From Bradyrhizobium campsiandrae (GTDB lineage: Bacteria; Pseudomonadota; Alphaproteobacteria; Rhizobiales; Xanthobacteraceae), in NCBI RefSeq assembly GCF_014529705.1, contig NZ_JAANIH010000038.1, positions 18,597 to 82,596 on the forward strand: a stretch of 64,000 nt of DNA, in the 5' to 3' direction. The notes below the pieces were generated by a model. It had not been told where the DNA came from. It searched no databases and saw only the letters and a program-made list of their open reading frames with translations. The translations under genes were made by a program, and so were the position numbers. This document shows positions 49,889 to 58,033 of the stretch, piece after piece. The first letter of the stretch is position 1; each line of letters opens with the position of its first letter.

Positions 49889-51622
49889 TTACGCCGCGTC
49901 GCGCCTGGCGGCGCTGTCGGCGAGATGACGCCCGGCAATGTAGCCGAAGGTCAGCGCCGGCCCAAGCGTGATGCCGGCGCCGGGATAATTGCCGCCCATG
50001 ATGCTGGCCATGTCGTTGCCGGCGGCATAGAGCCCGGGAATCACCCGCCCCTCGGCATCGAGCGCGCGGGCGTTCTCGTCGGTGACGATGCCGGCATAGG
50101 TGCCGAGGTCGCCTGTGACCATCTTGATGGCGTAGAACGGCCCGTTCTCGATCGGCGCGATGCAGGGATTCGGGCCGTGCATCGCATCGCCCTGGTAGCG
50201 GTTATAGGCTTTTGAGCCCTTGCCGAAGGCCGCATCAAAGCCTTGCGGCGCGGTCGCATTGAACTGCTTGACGGTCTCGACGAACGCCGTCGCATCGATG
50301 CCGGCCTTCGCCGCCAGCGCTTCCAGCGTCTCGCCGCGCATGAGATAGCCGGTTTGCAAATGACGGCCGAGCGGCATCGGGAACGGCGGCACGCAGCCAA
50401 GGCCGTATTTGCGCAGCGTCTTGTGATCGCAGACGAGATAGGCGGCGATCTCCTCGCCGGGCTTGGCGGCCTTGATCATGGCCTGGACGAAGTCGTGATA
50501 GGAATTGCCTTCATTGGCAAAGCGCTTGCCGTCGCGGATCACCGCGATCACGCCGGGCTTGGCGCGATCGATGAAATGCGGCATCACGCCCTTGGAGCCG
50601 TCCTTGCGCGTCGTCAGCGACACCGGCACCCAGGCGGCCGCGTTCGGCAGGCGATCTTCGACATGTCCGCCCACGCTCTCCGCGAGGCGCAATCCGTCGC
50701 CGGTGTTGCCGGTCGGGCCCGGCGAGAAATGCTCATGGCCGGTCGGCGCATGCGGAAACATCTTCTTGCGCCGTTCGACATCATGCGGGAAGCCGCCGCA
50801 GGCGAGCACGACGCCCTGGCGGGCGCGAATGCGCACGGTGCGTCCCTCGCGCGAGACGATCGCGCCGGTGACCGCGCCGTTCTCGACCGTCAGCTCGCGC
50901 ACCGGCGAGGACAGCCACATCGGGATGTTCAGATCCTGCGCGGATTTCGCAAGGCGCCCGGCGAGGGCATTGCCGTTGGTCAGCGTCATGCCACGGCCGT
51001 AACGCAGCACATCCATCAGATGCCGCGACAGGCGTTTTGCCACGTAGACCGCCGAGGTCAGCGACTTCGTCACCCGCATGAAGTGGATGATCTCCTTGCC
51101 GCTGCCGAGCATCATGCCGAACACGGTGAGCTCGGGCAGCGGCATGCCCAGCGTCTTGATCTGCTCGCCCAGCTCGCGGCCGTCGAACGGGCGCGTCACC
51201 ATCGAGCGGCCGCCCTGCGCGCCGCCGGGCGCTTCGGCGTGATAATCGGGAAACACCAGCGGCATGTCGAAACGCAGCGCCGTCTTGGTGGTGAAGAAAT
51301 CCACCGCCTCGGGGCCGGCACTGAGAAACGCATCGACACGCGCAGCATCGAAATTATTGCCGGCTTCGTGGCGCAGATAGGTGCGCGCCTGCTCCGGCGC
51401 TTCCTCGATGCCATAGGCCTTCGCCAGCGACGTGCCGGGGATCCAGAGCCAGCCGCCGGAGCGGGCGGTGGTGCCGCCGAAGCGTGGCTCCTTCTCGACA
51501 ACAAGCACGTCGAGGCCGCGATAGCGCGCGGTGATCGCGGCCGACATGCCGGAGCAACCGGATCCGGCCACGAGCACGTCGCACTCGTATGTTTCGCTTG
51601 CGCCAGGCTCGTTGCCGGTCAT
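49889..51622 (-). CDS. FAD-dependent oxidoreductase, fumarate reductase / 3-ketosteroid dehydrogenase-like
   Basis: 577 residues. FAD-binding N terminus CDVLVAGSGCSGMSAAITAR, then VVEKEPRFGGTTARSGG, followed by a second FAD contact at GVVLACGGFPHDVERRKKMF and the C-terminal GLYAAGNDMASIMGGNYPGA, then ITLGPALTFGYIAG, typical of the fumarate-reductase flavoprotein and KstD group. These enzymes introduce or reduce a C=C bond next to a carbonyl. No signal peptide is evident. It is 7 bases upstream of nothing else on its strand except the binding-protein gene that precedes it, with which it forms an operon. A steroid or a tricarballylate-like acid are both possible substrates. Confidence 0.83.
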   Translation of the reverse strand: MTGNEPGASETYECDVLVAGSGCSGMSAAITARYRGLDVLVVEKEPRFGGTTARSGGWLWIPGTSLAKAYGIEEAPEQARTYLRHEAGNNFDAARVDAFLSAGPEAVDFFTTKTALRFDMPLVFPDYHAEAPGGAQGGRSMVTRPFDGRELGEQIKTLGMPLPELTVFGMMLGSGKEIIHFMRVTKSLTSAVYVAKRLSRHLMDVLRYGRGMTLTNGNALAGRLAKSAQDLNIPMWLSSPVRELTVENGAVTGAIVSREGRTVRIRARQGVVLACGGFPHDVERRKKMFPHAPTGHEHFSPGPTGNTGDGLRLAESVGGHVEDRLPNAAAWVPVSLTTRKDGSKGVMPHFIDRAKPGVIAVIRDGKRFANEGNSYHDFVQAMIKAAKPGEEIAAYLVCDHKTLRKYGLGCVPPFPMPLGRHLQTGYLMRGETLEALAAKAGIDATAFVETVKQFNATAPQGFDAAFGKGSKAYNRYQGDAMHGPNPCIAPIENGPFYAIKMVTGDLGTYAGIVTDENARALDAEGRVIPGLYAAGNDMASIMGGNYPGAGITLGPALTFGYIAGRHLADSAARRDAA

Positions 51623-51629
51623 CAGGGCC

Positions 51630-52844
51630 TCACTTCTTCAACAGCGGACATTTGGATTCGGAGACCGGGCGGAAGGCGTCCTCACCCTTCACGGTCTTGA
51701 TGATCTCAAGATAATCCCAGGGCTCCTTGGACTGCTCGGGGGTCTTGACCCGGGCGAGGTACATGTCGCGGATGACGCGGCCGTCCTCGCGCAACTTGCC
51801 GCCATGGACGAAGGTGTCCTCGATCGGCAGCTCGCGCATCCTGGCCATCACCTTGGCCGGATCGTCGGTGCCGGCGGCCTTGATCGCCTTGAGATAATGC
51901 AGCACCGCGCCGTAGACGCCGGTCTGGATCATGGTCGGCATCACATTGGTGCGCGCGAAGAATTTTTTCGACCAGGCGCGGGTCGCCTCATCCATGTTCC
52001 AGTACGAGGCCGTCGTCATGTAGGTGCCCTGCGCGGCCTTCAGCCCGATGGCGTGCACGTCGGTGTCGAACATCAACAGGCCGACGAGCTTCTGGCCGCC
52101 CTGGACGAGGCCAAACTCGCCGGACTGCTTGATGGCGTTGTCGGTGTCCTGGCCGGCATTGGCGAAGGCGACCACGTCAGCCTTCGAGCTCTGCGCCTGC
52201 AGCGCGAACGACGAAAAATCCGCGGTGTTGGTCGGATGCTTGACGCCGCCGAGCACCTTGCCGCCCATCTCGTTGATGAAGCGGGTGGCGTCCTTTTCGA
52301 GCTGCTGGCCGAAGGCGTAGTCGGCGGTGATGAAGTACCAGGATTTGCCGCCTTCCTTGATCACGGCGGAGGCCGTCACTTTCGACAGCGCATAGGTGTC
52401 GTAGGTGAAGTGCACGGTGTTCGGGCTGCACAGCTCGTCGGTCAGCGAGCTCGCGCCGGGGCCCGACAGCAGCGCGATCTTGCCCCGCTCGCGCACCATG
52501 TTGTGCACGGCGATCGCAATGCCTGAATTGGGAATGTCGACGACCGCGTCGACCTTGCCGTTGTCGAACCAGCCGCGCACGATGTTGACGCCGACATCGG
52601 TCTTCATCTGGTGGTCGGCGCTGATGATCTCGATTGGCTTGCCGAGCACGGTCGGCCCGAACTCCTCCACCGCCATCCTCGCGGCCTCGACCGAACCCGG
52701 CCCGGAATTGTCGCGGCCCCAGCTCGACAGATCCGTCAGCACGCCGATCCGCACCACGTCGTCGGAGACCTGCGCGCTTGCGACCGAGGTCATGGCGGCC
52801 GAGATCATGGCCGCGAGCGTGGCGCAGGCCAGAAGCCCTCTCAT
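51630..52844 (-). CDS. ABC transporter binding protein, branched-chain amino acid/amide type
   Basis: Periplasmic receptor of the LivJ-like family (type 1 fold). 404 residues with a signal peptide (MRGLLACATLAAMISAAMTS, then VASAQVSDD), followed by VVRIGVLTDLSSWGRDNSGP, GIAIAVHNMVRERGKIALLS, GKSWYFITADYAFGQQLEKD, and a C-terminal TFVHGGKLREDGRVIRDMYL. Family members in soil bacteria bind aromatic acids, amides and other carboxylates, not only amino acids. No permease or ATPase genes accompany it. It is transcribed with the flavoprotein gene, so it probably recognises that enzyme's substrate or a precursor. Confidence 0.9.
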   Translation of the reverse strand: MRGLLACATLAAMISAAMTSVASAQVSDDVVRIGVLTDLSSWGRDNSGPGSVEAARMAVEEFGPTVLGKPIEIISADHQMKTDVGVNIVRGWFDNGKVDAVVDIPNSGIAIAVHNMVRERGKIALLSGPGASSLTDELCSPNTVHFTYDTYALSKVTASAVIKEGGKSWYFITADYAFGQQLEKDATRFINEMGGKVLGGVKHPTNTADFSSFALQAQSSKADVVAFANAGQDTDNAIKQSGEFGLVQGGQKLVGLLMFDTDVHAIGLKAAQGTYMTTASYWNMDEATRAWSKKFFARTNVMPTMIQTGVYGAVLHYLKAIKAAGTDDPAKVMARMRELPIEDTFVHGGKLREDGRVIRDMYLARVKTPEQSKEPWDYLEIIKTVKGEDAFRPVSESKCPLLKK

Positions 52845-52899
52845 CGAAGTTTCCTCTCTTTTATGGGCCGCTTTGGCGCGGCGGGTTGTTATGACGGTA

Positions 52900-52918
52900 A
52901 ATTAGATAATGACTAATT
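52900..52918. promoter_or_regulatory. Inverted repeat upstream of the binding-protein gene
   Basis: AATTAG-ATAATGA-CTAATT, a perfect 6-7-6 repeat, 56 bases before the start of the minus-strand binding-protein gene, in a locally AT-rich stretch. It is a candidate site for the IclR-type regulator of this locus. Confidence 0.5.
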
Positions 52919-53000
52919 AGTTTGTCAATGGCGAATGACGTTGGGGCGAGTTCCATGATCGCCGAGACGATGCTGGCAGCAGCGCGCGCAACTGCCTCAA

Positions 53001-53087
53001 CCGTCATTGCGAGGAGCGCTTGCGACGAAGCAATCCAGGTCCTCAACAGAGAAAGTCTGGATTGCTTCGCTCCGCTCGCAATGACGG
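53001..53087. repeat. Nested palindromic repeat, probable dispersed element
   Basis: The outer stem CCGTCATTGCGAG (53,001-53,013) pairs with 53,075-53,087 and the inner stem CGAAGCAATCCAG (53,026-53,038) pairs with 53,057-53,069, both 13 bp and perfect. The GTCATTGCGAG...GAAGCAATCCAG type is a familiar repeat in Bradyrhizobium and Rhodopseudomonas intergenic DNA. Confidence 0.7.
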
Positions 53088-53179
53088 GTATGACGAGCAG
53101 CGAAGCGAAAAGCCCCTGCAGGTTGCAACCCTCACCGCGATTGGCCATGATGCCCTCCGAAATCTTGGGGCGGACAGCC

Positions 53180-54481
53180 ATGACTGCAGCAACTGCTATC
53201 TCCGGCGAATCGGAGCGATCGACGACGGCGCATGTGGTGTGGGCGAGCGCGCTCGGCACCGCGATCGAGTGGTACGATTTCCTGATCTACGGCACCGCTG
53301 CCGCGCTCGTGCTCAACAAGCTGTTCTTCCCGAGCTTCGATCCCTTCGTCGGCACGCTCGCGGCGTTCTCCACCTATGCGGTCGGCTTCGTGGCGCGGCC
53401 GATCGGCGGCGCCATCATCGGGCATTATGGCGACCGGCTCGGCCGCAAGCGGATGCTGGTCGCGACCATGATCGCGATGGGTCTCGGCACGTTCCTGATC
53501 GGCTGCCTGCCGACTTACAGCGCGATCGGCGTGTGGGCGCCGATCCTGCTGGTGATCCTGCGCTTCGTCCAGGGCATCGGTCTCGGCGGCGAGTGGAGCG
53601 GTGCGGTGGTCATGGTGGTCGAGCATGCCGGCGCCAGGCGGGGCCTGTATGGCAGCCTGGTGCAGATCGGTTTTCCCGTCGGCGTCGCCGCGTCCACCGG
53701 CATTTTCGGCTTGATGACGCAGCTGCCCGAGGCGGACTTCCTGAGTTGGGGCTGGCGCGTGCCGTTCTGGGTCAGCATCCTGCTGGTCGGCGTCGGCTTC
53801 ATCGTGCGGATGCGGCTCGCGGAAACGCCGCGCTTCAAGGAGGTGGTCGAGCGCAAGGAGGTGCTGGCGCAGCCGGTGTGGGAGGTGCTGCGCCGCGACT
53901 GGCGCAGCTTTCTGCTGGCGATCGGCATCACGGTCTCGGAGGTCGGGCTCGCTTATCTCCTCACCGTCTTCGTTGTCCTCTATGCCACGGCCAAACTCGG
54001 CGTCCCGCGCCAGGTGATCCTCAATGCGGTGGTCTATGCCGCCATCGTCGAGTTCGCGACGCTGCCGCTCGCCGGCTGGCTGTCGGACATCTTCGGTCGC
54101 AAGGCGCTTTACCTCGCCGGCGCCGTGTTCACGGTGGCGCTGGCGTTTCCGCTGTTCTGGTTCCTCGACACCAGGGAGCCCATGCTGATCACGCTCGCGC
54201 TGGTGGTCACGATGACGCTGACGCATGCGCTGCTGTTCGGGCCGAAGGCCGCGTTCATGCCGGAGTTGTTTCGCACCCAGGTGCGCTACAGTGGCGCCTC
54301 GCTGGGCGCCAATGTCGCAGCCGCGTTGAGCGGCGGCTTCTCGCCGCTGATTGCGACCGCGCTGCTGGCCTGGGCCGGCAGCTACTGGCCGGTGTCGCTC
54401 TACATCATCGCGCTCTCGCTCATCACCATCGTCGCGACGTTGATGACGCCGGAGACGGCGCGCGATACGCTGAAATCCTGA
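53180..54481 (+). CDS. MFS transporter, metabolite:H+ symporter (MHS) family
   Basis: Second MHS-type carrier of the window, about 433 residues and 12 membrane helices from ATG 53,180. Hallmarks: ASALGTAIEWYDFLIYGTAA, RPIGGAIIGHYGDRLGRKRM, RFVQGIGLGGEWSGAVVMVV and, in the second half, LAGWLSDIFGRKALYLAGAV. It is more similar to the shikimate/proline-betaine subgroup than the carrier at 21,713. An in-frame ATG at 53,147 is an alternative start. It is divergent from the binding-protein/flavoprotein operon, and may bring in the same or a related acid. Confidence 0.88.
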   Translation: MTAATAISGESERSTTAHVVWASALGTAIEWYDFLIYGTAAALVLNKLFFPSFDPFVGTLAAFSTYAVGFVARPIGGAIIGHYGDRLGRKRMLVATMIAMGLGTFLIGCLPTYSAIGVWAPILLVILRFVQGIGLGGEWSGAVVMVVEHAGARRGLYGSLVQIGFPVGVAASTGIFGLMTQLPEADFLSWGWRVPFWVSILLVGVGFIVRMRLAETPRFKEVVERKEVLAQPVWEVLRRDWRSFLLAIGITVSEVGLAYLLTVFVVLYATAKLGVPRQVILNAVVYAAIVEFATLPLAGWLSDIFGRKALYLAGAVFTVALAFPLFWFLDTREPMLITLALVVTMTLTHALLFGPKAAFMPELFRTQVRYSGASLGANVAAALSGGFSPLIATALLAWAGSYWPVSLYIIALSLITIVATLMTPETARDTLKS

Positions 54482-54653
54482 GCGCGCCTGCGCATAACCT
54501 CGCAAACGACATCGCAAGCGTGATCACCTCTGCCGCGTGAACGGGCCGGCGAGGCCTATTGCCGTGTCTTGCATACACGTCCTGACGTCTTCTTATGCGC
54601 TTCTGCCGAAAGCAAATGCAGTGGCCCGATCCATTAGCCGCGTTTATGCGGTG

Positions 54654-54677
54654 AATTTTTACTTCCAATTTTACTTC
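54654..54677. promoter_or_regulatory. Direct repeat upstream of the polyamine-type importer
   Basis: AATTTTTACTTC (54,654-54,665) and AATTTTACTTC (54,667-54,677) lie side by side about 100 bases before the start of the binding-protein gene, in an AT-rich patch of the 294-base intergenic region 54,482-54,775. They could be activator half-sites. Nothing else was recognised in that region. Confidence 0.4.
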
Positions 54678-54775
54678 GCGAAATCCCGACCCTAGCCTCG
54701 CACGCAACGGATCACGAAATGCAGCCGATCAATGGCGATCGGTGCGAGCGTTCATCGTAACCAACGAGGGTTGCC

Positions 54776-56125
54776 ATGTCTGACGGGGCTAAGGGGATGT
54801 CCACCTCCAATCCGGCGGGAACGGAGGCGAAATCGACGAAAAAGCTGAGCCGGCGCACGCTGTTGAAGGGCGCAGCCGCAATTGCCGGCGCAGCCGCGGG
54901 GTCGGATGCGACCTTGGGATTCCCGACCATCTGGGCGCAGGAGATCAAGGACATCGAGCTCCGCCATGTCGGCGTGTCCTATTCGGTGGTGAAGGCGATC
55001 GGTGACCAGGCCGCCAAGGATCTCGGCTTCAAGGTGACGATGCAGAACCTCGACACCTCGGCCGCCATCAACCGTTTCATAAGCCAGCCTAATACAGTCG
55101 ACATTGCCGACCTCGAGGGCTGGCAAGCCAAGCTCGCCGCCAAGCGCAGCGTGATCCAGGGTATCGAGGTCAAGAAGATCAAGGAGTTCGAGAACATCCT
55201 GCCGATCTTCACCAAGGGCGAGATCGACGGCCACAAGATCCCGCGCCAGGGCATCTCGCCCTATGAAGCCATGTACATCTCCAAGCCCGACTCGACCGAT
55301 CTGCATGACGGCGTCACCGAATGGGCGACCTTCCTGCCGCAGGTCTACAACGCCGACTCCATCGGCTACCGGCCCGATCTCGTCGGCCACGAAGTGACCG
55401 AGTGGAAGGACCTGATCGATCCCAAATTCAAGGGCAAGGCCGCGATCCTCGACGTGCCCGCGATCGGCATCATGGATGCCGCGCTCTGCTTCGAGAGTGC
55501 CGGGTTGATCAAGTATGGCAACAAGGGCAACATGACCAAGGAGGAGATCGACTTCACCTGCAACAAGCTGATCGAGCTGAAGAAGCAGGGCCAGTTCCGC
55601 GCGACCTGGACCACCTTCGACCAGTCGGTGCAGCTGATGGCCGCGGGCGAAGTGGTGATCCAGTCGATGTGGTCGCCGGCGGTCGCTGCCGTGCGCGTCA
55701 AGGAGATCCCCTGCGTCTACGCGCCCGTCAACGTCAAGAACGGCAAGGAGGGCTATCGAGGCTGGTGCAACGGCATGGGCCTGATGAAGCATCTCTCCGG
55801 CAAGAAGTTGGAAGCCGCCTATGAATATCTCAACTGGTACCTGTCCGGCTGGCAGGGCGGCTTCGTCGCGCGCTACGGCTATTACAGCCCGGTGCCGTCG
55901 ACCGCGAAGAAGTTCCTCACCCCGGCGGAATGGGCGTTCTGGTACGAAGGCCAGGCCGCGCCCGAAGTGGTGAACGATCCCTACGGCGTGCCGATGGAGA
56001 AGGCCGGCACCAAGCGCGACGGCGGCTCGTTCCTAGACCGCGTTAAGAACATCTCGTGCTGGAACACGCTGATGGACGAGGCGGCCTACATGAACAAGCG
56101 CTGGAACGACTTCAAGGTGGCCTGA
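54776..56125 (+). CDS. ABC transporter binding protein, polyamine (PotD-like) type
   Basis: Periplasmic receptor for a cationic or amide-like solute. 449 residues. The N terminus has a twin-arginine-type signal (KKLSRRTLLKGAAAIAGAAA, ending near IWAQEIKD), so it may be exported folded. The mature protein has the family-1 PotD-like pattern: TSAAINRFISQPNTVDIADL, QVYNADSIGYRPDLVGHEVT, GKAAILDVPAIGIMDAALCF and NGMGLMKHLSGKKLEAAYEY. First gene of a run with two permeases, an ATPase, a molybdenum hydroxylase and an amidase. The solute is probably the substrate of those enzymes rather than putrescine. Confidence 0.9.
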   Translation: MSDGAKGMSTSNPAGTEAKSTKKLSRRTLLKGAAAIAGAAAGSDATLGFPTIWAQEIKDIELRHVGVSYSVVKAIGDQAAKDLGFKVTMQNLDTSAAINRFISQPNTVDIADLEGWQAKLAAKRSVIQGIEVKKIKEFENILPIFTKGEIDGHKIPRQGISPYEAMYISKPDSTDLHDGVTEWATFLPQVYNADSIGYRPDLVGHEVTEWKDLIDPKFKGKAAILDVPAIGIMDAALCFESAGLIKYGNKGNMTKEEIDFTCNKLIELKKQGQFRATWTTFDQSVQLMAAGEVVIQSMWSPAVAAVRVKEIPCVYAPVNVKNGKEGYRGWCNGMGLMKHLSGKKLEAAYEYLNWYLSGWQGGFVARYGYYSPVPSTAKKFLTPAEWAFWYEGQAAPEVVNDPYGVPMEKAGTKRDGGSFLDRVKNISCWNTLMDEAAYMNKRWNDFKVA

Positions 56126-56137
56126 AACCTGCTTTCC

Positions 56138-56163
56138 CTCAACTCAACTCAACTCAACTCAAC
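56138..56163 (+). repeat. Pentanucleotide tandem repeat (CTCAA)5
   Basis: Five perfect copies of CTCAA plus one C, just after the stop of the binding-protein gene and before a hairpin. It is non-coding, so copy-number change would alter spacing in the mRNA rather than a reading frame. Confidence 0.85.
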
Positions 56164-56166
56164 GCA

Positions 56167-56192
56167 GCACCGGCGCCGTCACGCGCCGGTGC
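56167..56192 (+). terminator. Hairpin between binding-protein and permease genes
   Basis: Perfect 9-bp stem GCACCGGCG/CGCCGGTGC (56,167-56,175 with 56,184-56,192) with an 8-base loop and no T-tract. Probably a partial terminator or an mRNA 3'-end stabiliser that makes the binding protein more abundant than the permeases. Confidence 0.55.
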
Positions 56193-56222
56193 GACAGGAT
56201 CGACGTCGAGGCCATTGCTGAT

Positions 56223-57113
56223 ATGCAGCCGAGTCCTAGTCCAACGTTAAGTCCCGCGCGCTCCAATCTTGCCGGCTGGCTCTATGTCTCGCCTCTGGTG
56301 TTGGTGCTCGTGCCGTTCTTCGTGGCGCCGATCCTGGTCGTGCTGGCAGCCAGCTTTTTCGCCACGGATGGCTTTGGTGGCCTCACGCCAGGCTTCACGC
56401 TCGCAAGCTATGTCGAGGTGCTGCATTCGGCGCTGACGCTGAAGCTGTATCTGGCGACGATCAAGTTCACCGTGCTGACCTGGATCTTTACGCTGATCAT
56501 CGGCTTCTTCGTCGCCTATTTCCTGGTGTTTCACGTCCGCAACCAGTTGCTCGCGATTGGCCTGTTCCTGCTCTGCACGGTGCCGTTCTGGACCTCGAAC
56601 ATCATCAGGATGATTTCCTGGATTCCACTGCTCGGCAAGGAAGGCCTGATCAACCAGGCGCTGCTGGCGATCGGGCTGATCCATCAGCCGCTGGAAATTC
56701 TGCTGTTCTCCGACCTCGCTGTGGTCATCGCCTATGTCCACCAGCTCACGATCTTCATGATCGTGCCGATCTTCAATTCCATGGCACGGATCGACAAGAA
56801 GCTGATCGAGGCCGCGATCGACGCCGGCGCCAGCCGCTTCGACATCATGCGGCTGATCGTGGTGCCGATGTCCAAGAGCGGCATCGCGCTCGGCACCATC
56901 TTCGTGGTCTCGATCGTGATGGGCGACTTCTTCGTGGTGAAAGTCATGTCAGGCGGCGGCTCGGCTTCGGTGGTCAGCGCGTTCTATGAGGATGTCGGCG
57001 TGCTGCAATATCCGACCGCCGCGGCAAGTGCCGTGCTGCTGACGCTGGTGCTGGTTGCGATCGTCTCGCTGATCCTGCGCACCGTCGACATCAGGCAGGA
57101 GATCACGCGATGA
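56223..57113 (+). CDS. ABC transporter permease, PotB-like
   Basis: First inner-membrane subunit of the polyamine-type importer. 296 residues, about six helices (GWLYVSPLVLVLVPFFVAPI, then ILVVLAASFFA near the N terminus). The EAA loop is IEAAIDAGASRFDIMRLIVV, then PMSKSGI; TVPFWTSNIIRMISWIPLLG is typical of PotB-like permeases. It overlaps the next permease gene by 4 bases. Confidence 0.92.
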   Translation: MQPSPSPTLSPARSNLAGWLYVSPLVLVLVPFFVAPILVVLAASFFATDGFGGLTPGFTLASYVEVLHSALTLKLYLATIKFTVLTWIFTLIIGFFVAYFLVFHVRNQLLAIGLFLLCTVPFWTSNIIRMISWIPLLGKEGLINQALLAIGLIHQPLEILLFSDLAVVIAYVHQLTIFMIVPIFNSMARIDKKLIEAAIDAGASRFDIMRLIVVPMSKSGIALGTIFVVSIVMGDFFVVKVMSGGGSASVVSAFYEDVGVLQYPTAAASAVLLTLVLVAIVSLILRTVDIRQEITR

Positions 57114-58015
57114 GCGCGGTTCTCGCCGACATGCCCAAAGCCGACATATCCAAGACGACGACGCCTGCATCGACCAAGGCGATCGCGCCGAGCAAGGGCG
57201 GCCGTCCCTGGACCTTCTACGTGCTGGCAACGCTGTTCGCGGCCTACGTGATCGCGCTCTATGGCCCGATGTTCTGCATCTATATCCTCTCCTTCCAGGA
57301 TATCCGCGGCGGCCTCGTGTTCCCGATGAAGGGCCATTCGCTGCACTGGTTCGTCGATCTCTTCACCCAGGCACGGACCGGCGACGTCAAGGGCTCGTTC
57401 GACCGTTCGATCAAGCTCGCGGTCATCGTCACCGTCATCACGGTGGTGGTATCGTTCCTCGCCGGGCTCGGCTTCCGCAAGCGTTTTCGTGGCGACACCT
57501 TCGTCTTCTACATGATGATCGGCAGCCTGGTCGCGCCCGGCCTCGTGCTCGGTCTCGGCACGGGGCTGCTGTTCCAGGCGCTGGGGCTGGATGCGAGCTG
57601 GTACACCTCGGCACTTGGTGCCCAGCTCTCATGGACGCTGCCGTTCGGCGTGCTCGTGATGTTCGCGGTGATGTCGCGCTTCAACCATGTCTGGGAGGAG
57701 GCGGCCTACGATCTCGGCGCCAGCCGCTGGCAGTCGATCTGGCTGGTGATGATCCCAGTGCTCGCGCCCGGCCTCGTCGCCGTCGCGCTGTTCGGCTTCA
57801 CGCTCTCCTACGACGAGTTCGCGCGCAGTCTTCAAACCGCGGGATCACTGAACACGCTGCCGCTGGAGATCTGGAGCATGACGCTGAACGTTACCTCGCC
57901 CTCGCTCTATGCGCTCGGTACGGTGACCACGATCGTCTCCTTCGTGGTCATCGGCGCAAGTCTCGGCACCATCGTGCTGATCCAGAAGAAGCGCGGCAGC
58001 CAGGCCAAAGGTTGA
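57110..58015 (+). CDS. ABC transporter permease, PotC-like
   Basis: Second permease, 301 residues. A polar N-terminal tail of about 35 residues rich in Lys, Thr and Ala precedes six helices (FYVLATLFAAYVIALYGPMF, then CIYILSFQD). The EAA loop is EEAAYDLGASRWQSIWLVMI, then PVLAPGL, and FTLSYDEFARSLQTAGSLNT is the characteristic PotC-type segment. It is 18 bases upstream of the ATPase gene. Confidence 0.92.
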   Translation: MSAVLADMPKADISKTTTPASTKAIAPSKGGRPWTFYVLATLFAAYVIALYGPMFCIYILSFQDIRGGLVFPMKGHSLHWFVDLFTQARTGDVKGSFDRSIKLAVIVTVITVVVSFLAGLGFRKRFRGDTFVFYMMIGSLVAPGLVLGLGTGLLFQALGLDASWYTSALGAQLSWTLPFGVLVMFAVMSRFNHVWEEAAYDLGASRWQSIWLVMIPVLAPGLVAVALFGFTLSYDEFARSLQTAGSLNTLPLEIWSMTLNVTSPSLYALGTVTTIVSFVVIGASLGTIVLIQKKRGSQAKG

Positions 58016-58033
58016 GCAAGGGTTGATTCTCGA

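Larger units (their letters stand above)
52845..53179. other. Divergent intergenic region with an operator-like repeat and a dispersed palindrome
   Basis: About 335 bases without a credible gene; the in-frame extension of the downstream transporter through this region includes the palindromic element and is not a plausible coding sequence. It holds the promoters of the binding-protein gene and the MHS transporter, the inverted repeat at 52,900 and the repeat at 53,001. Confidence 0.5.
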
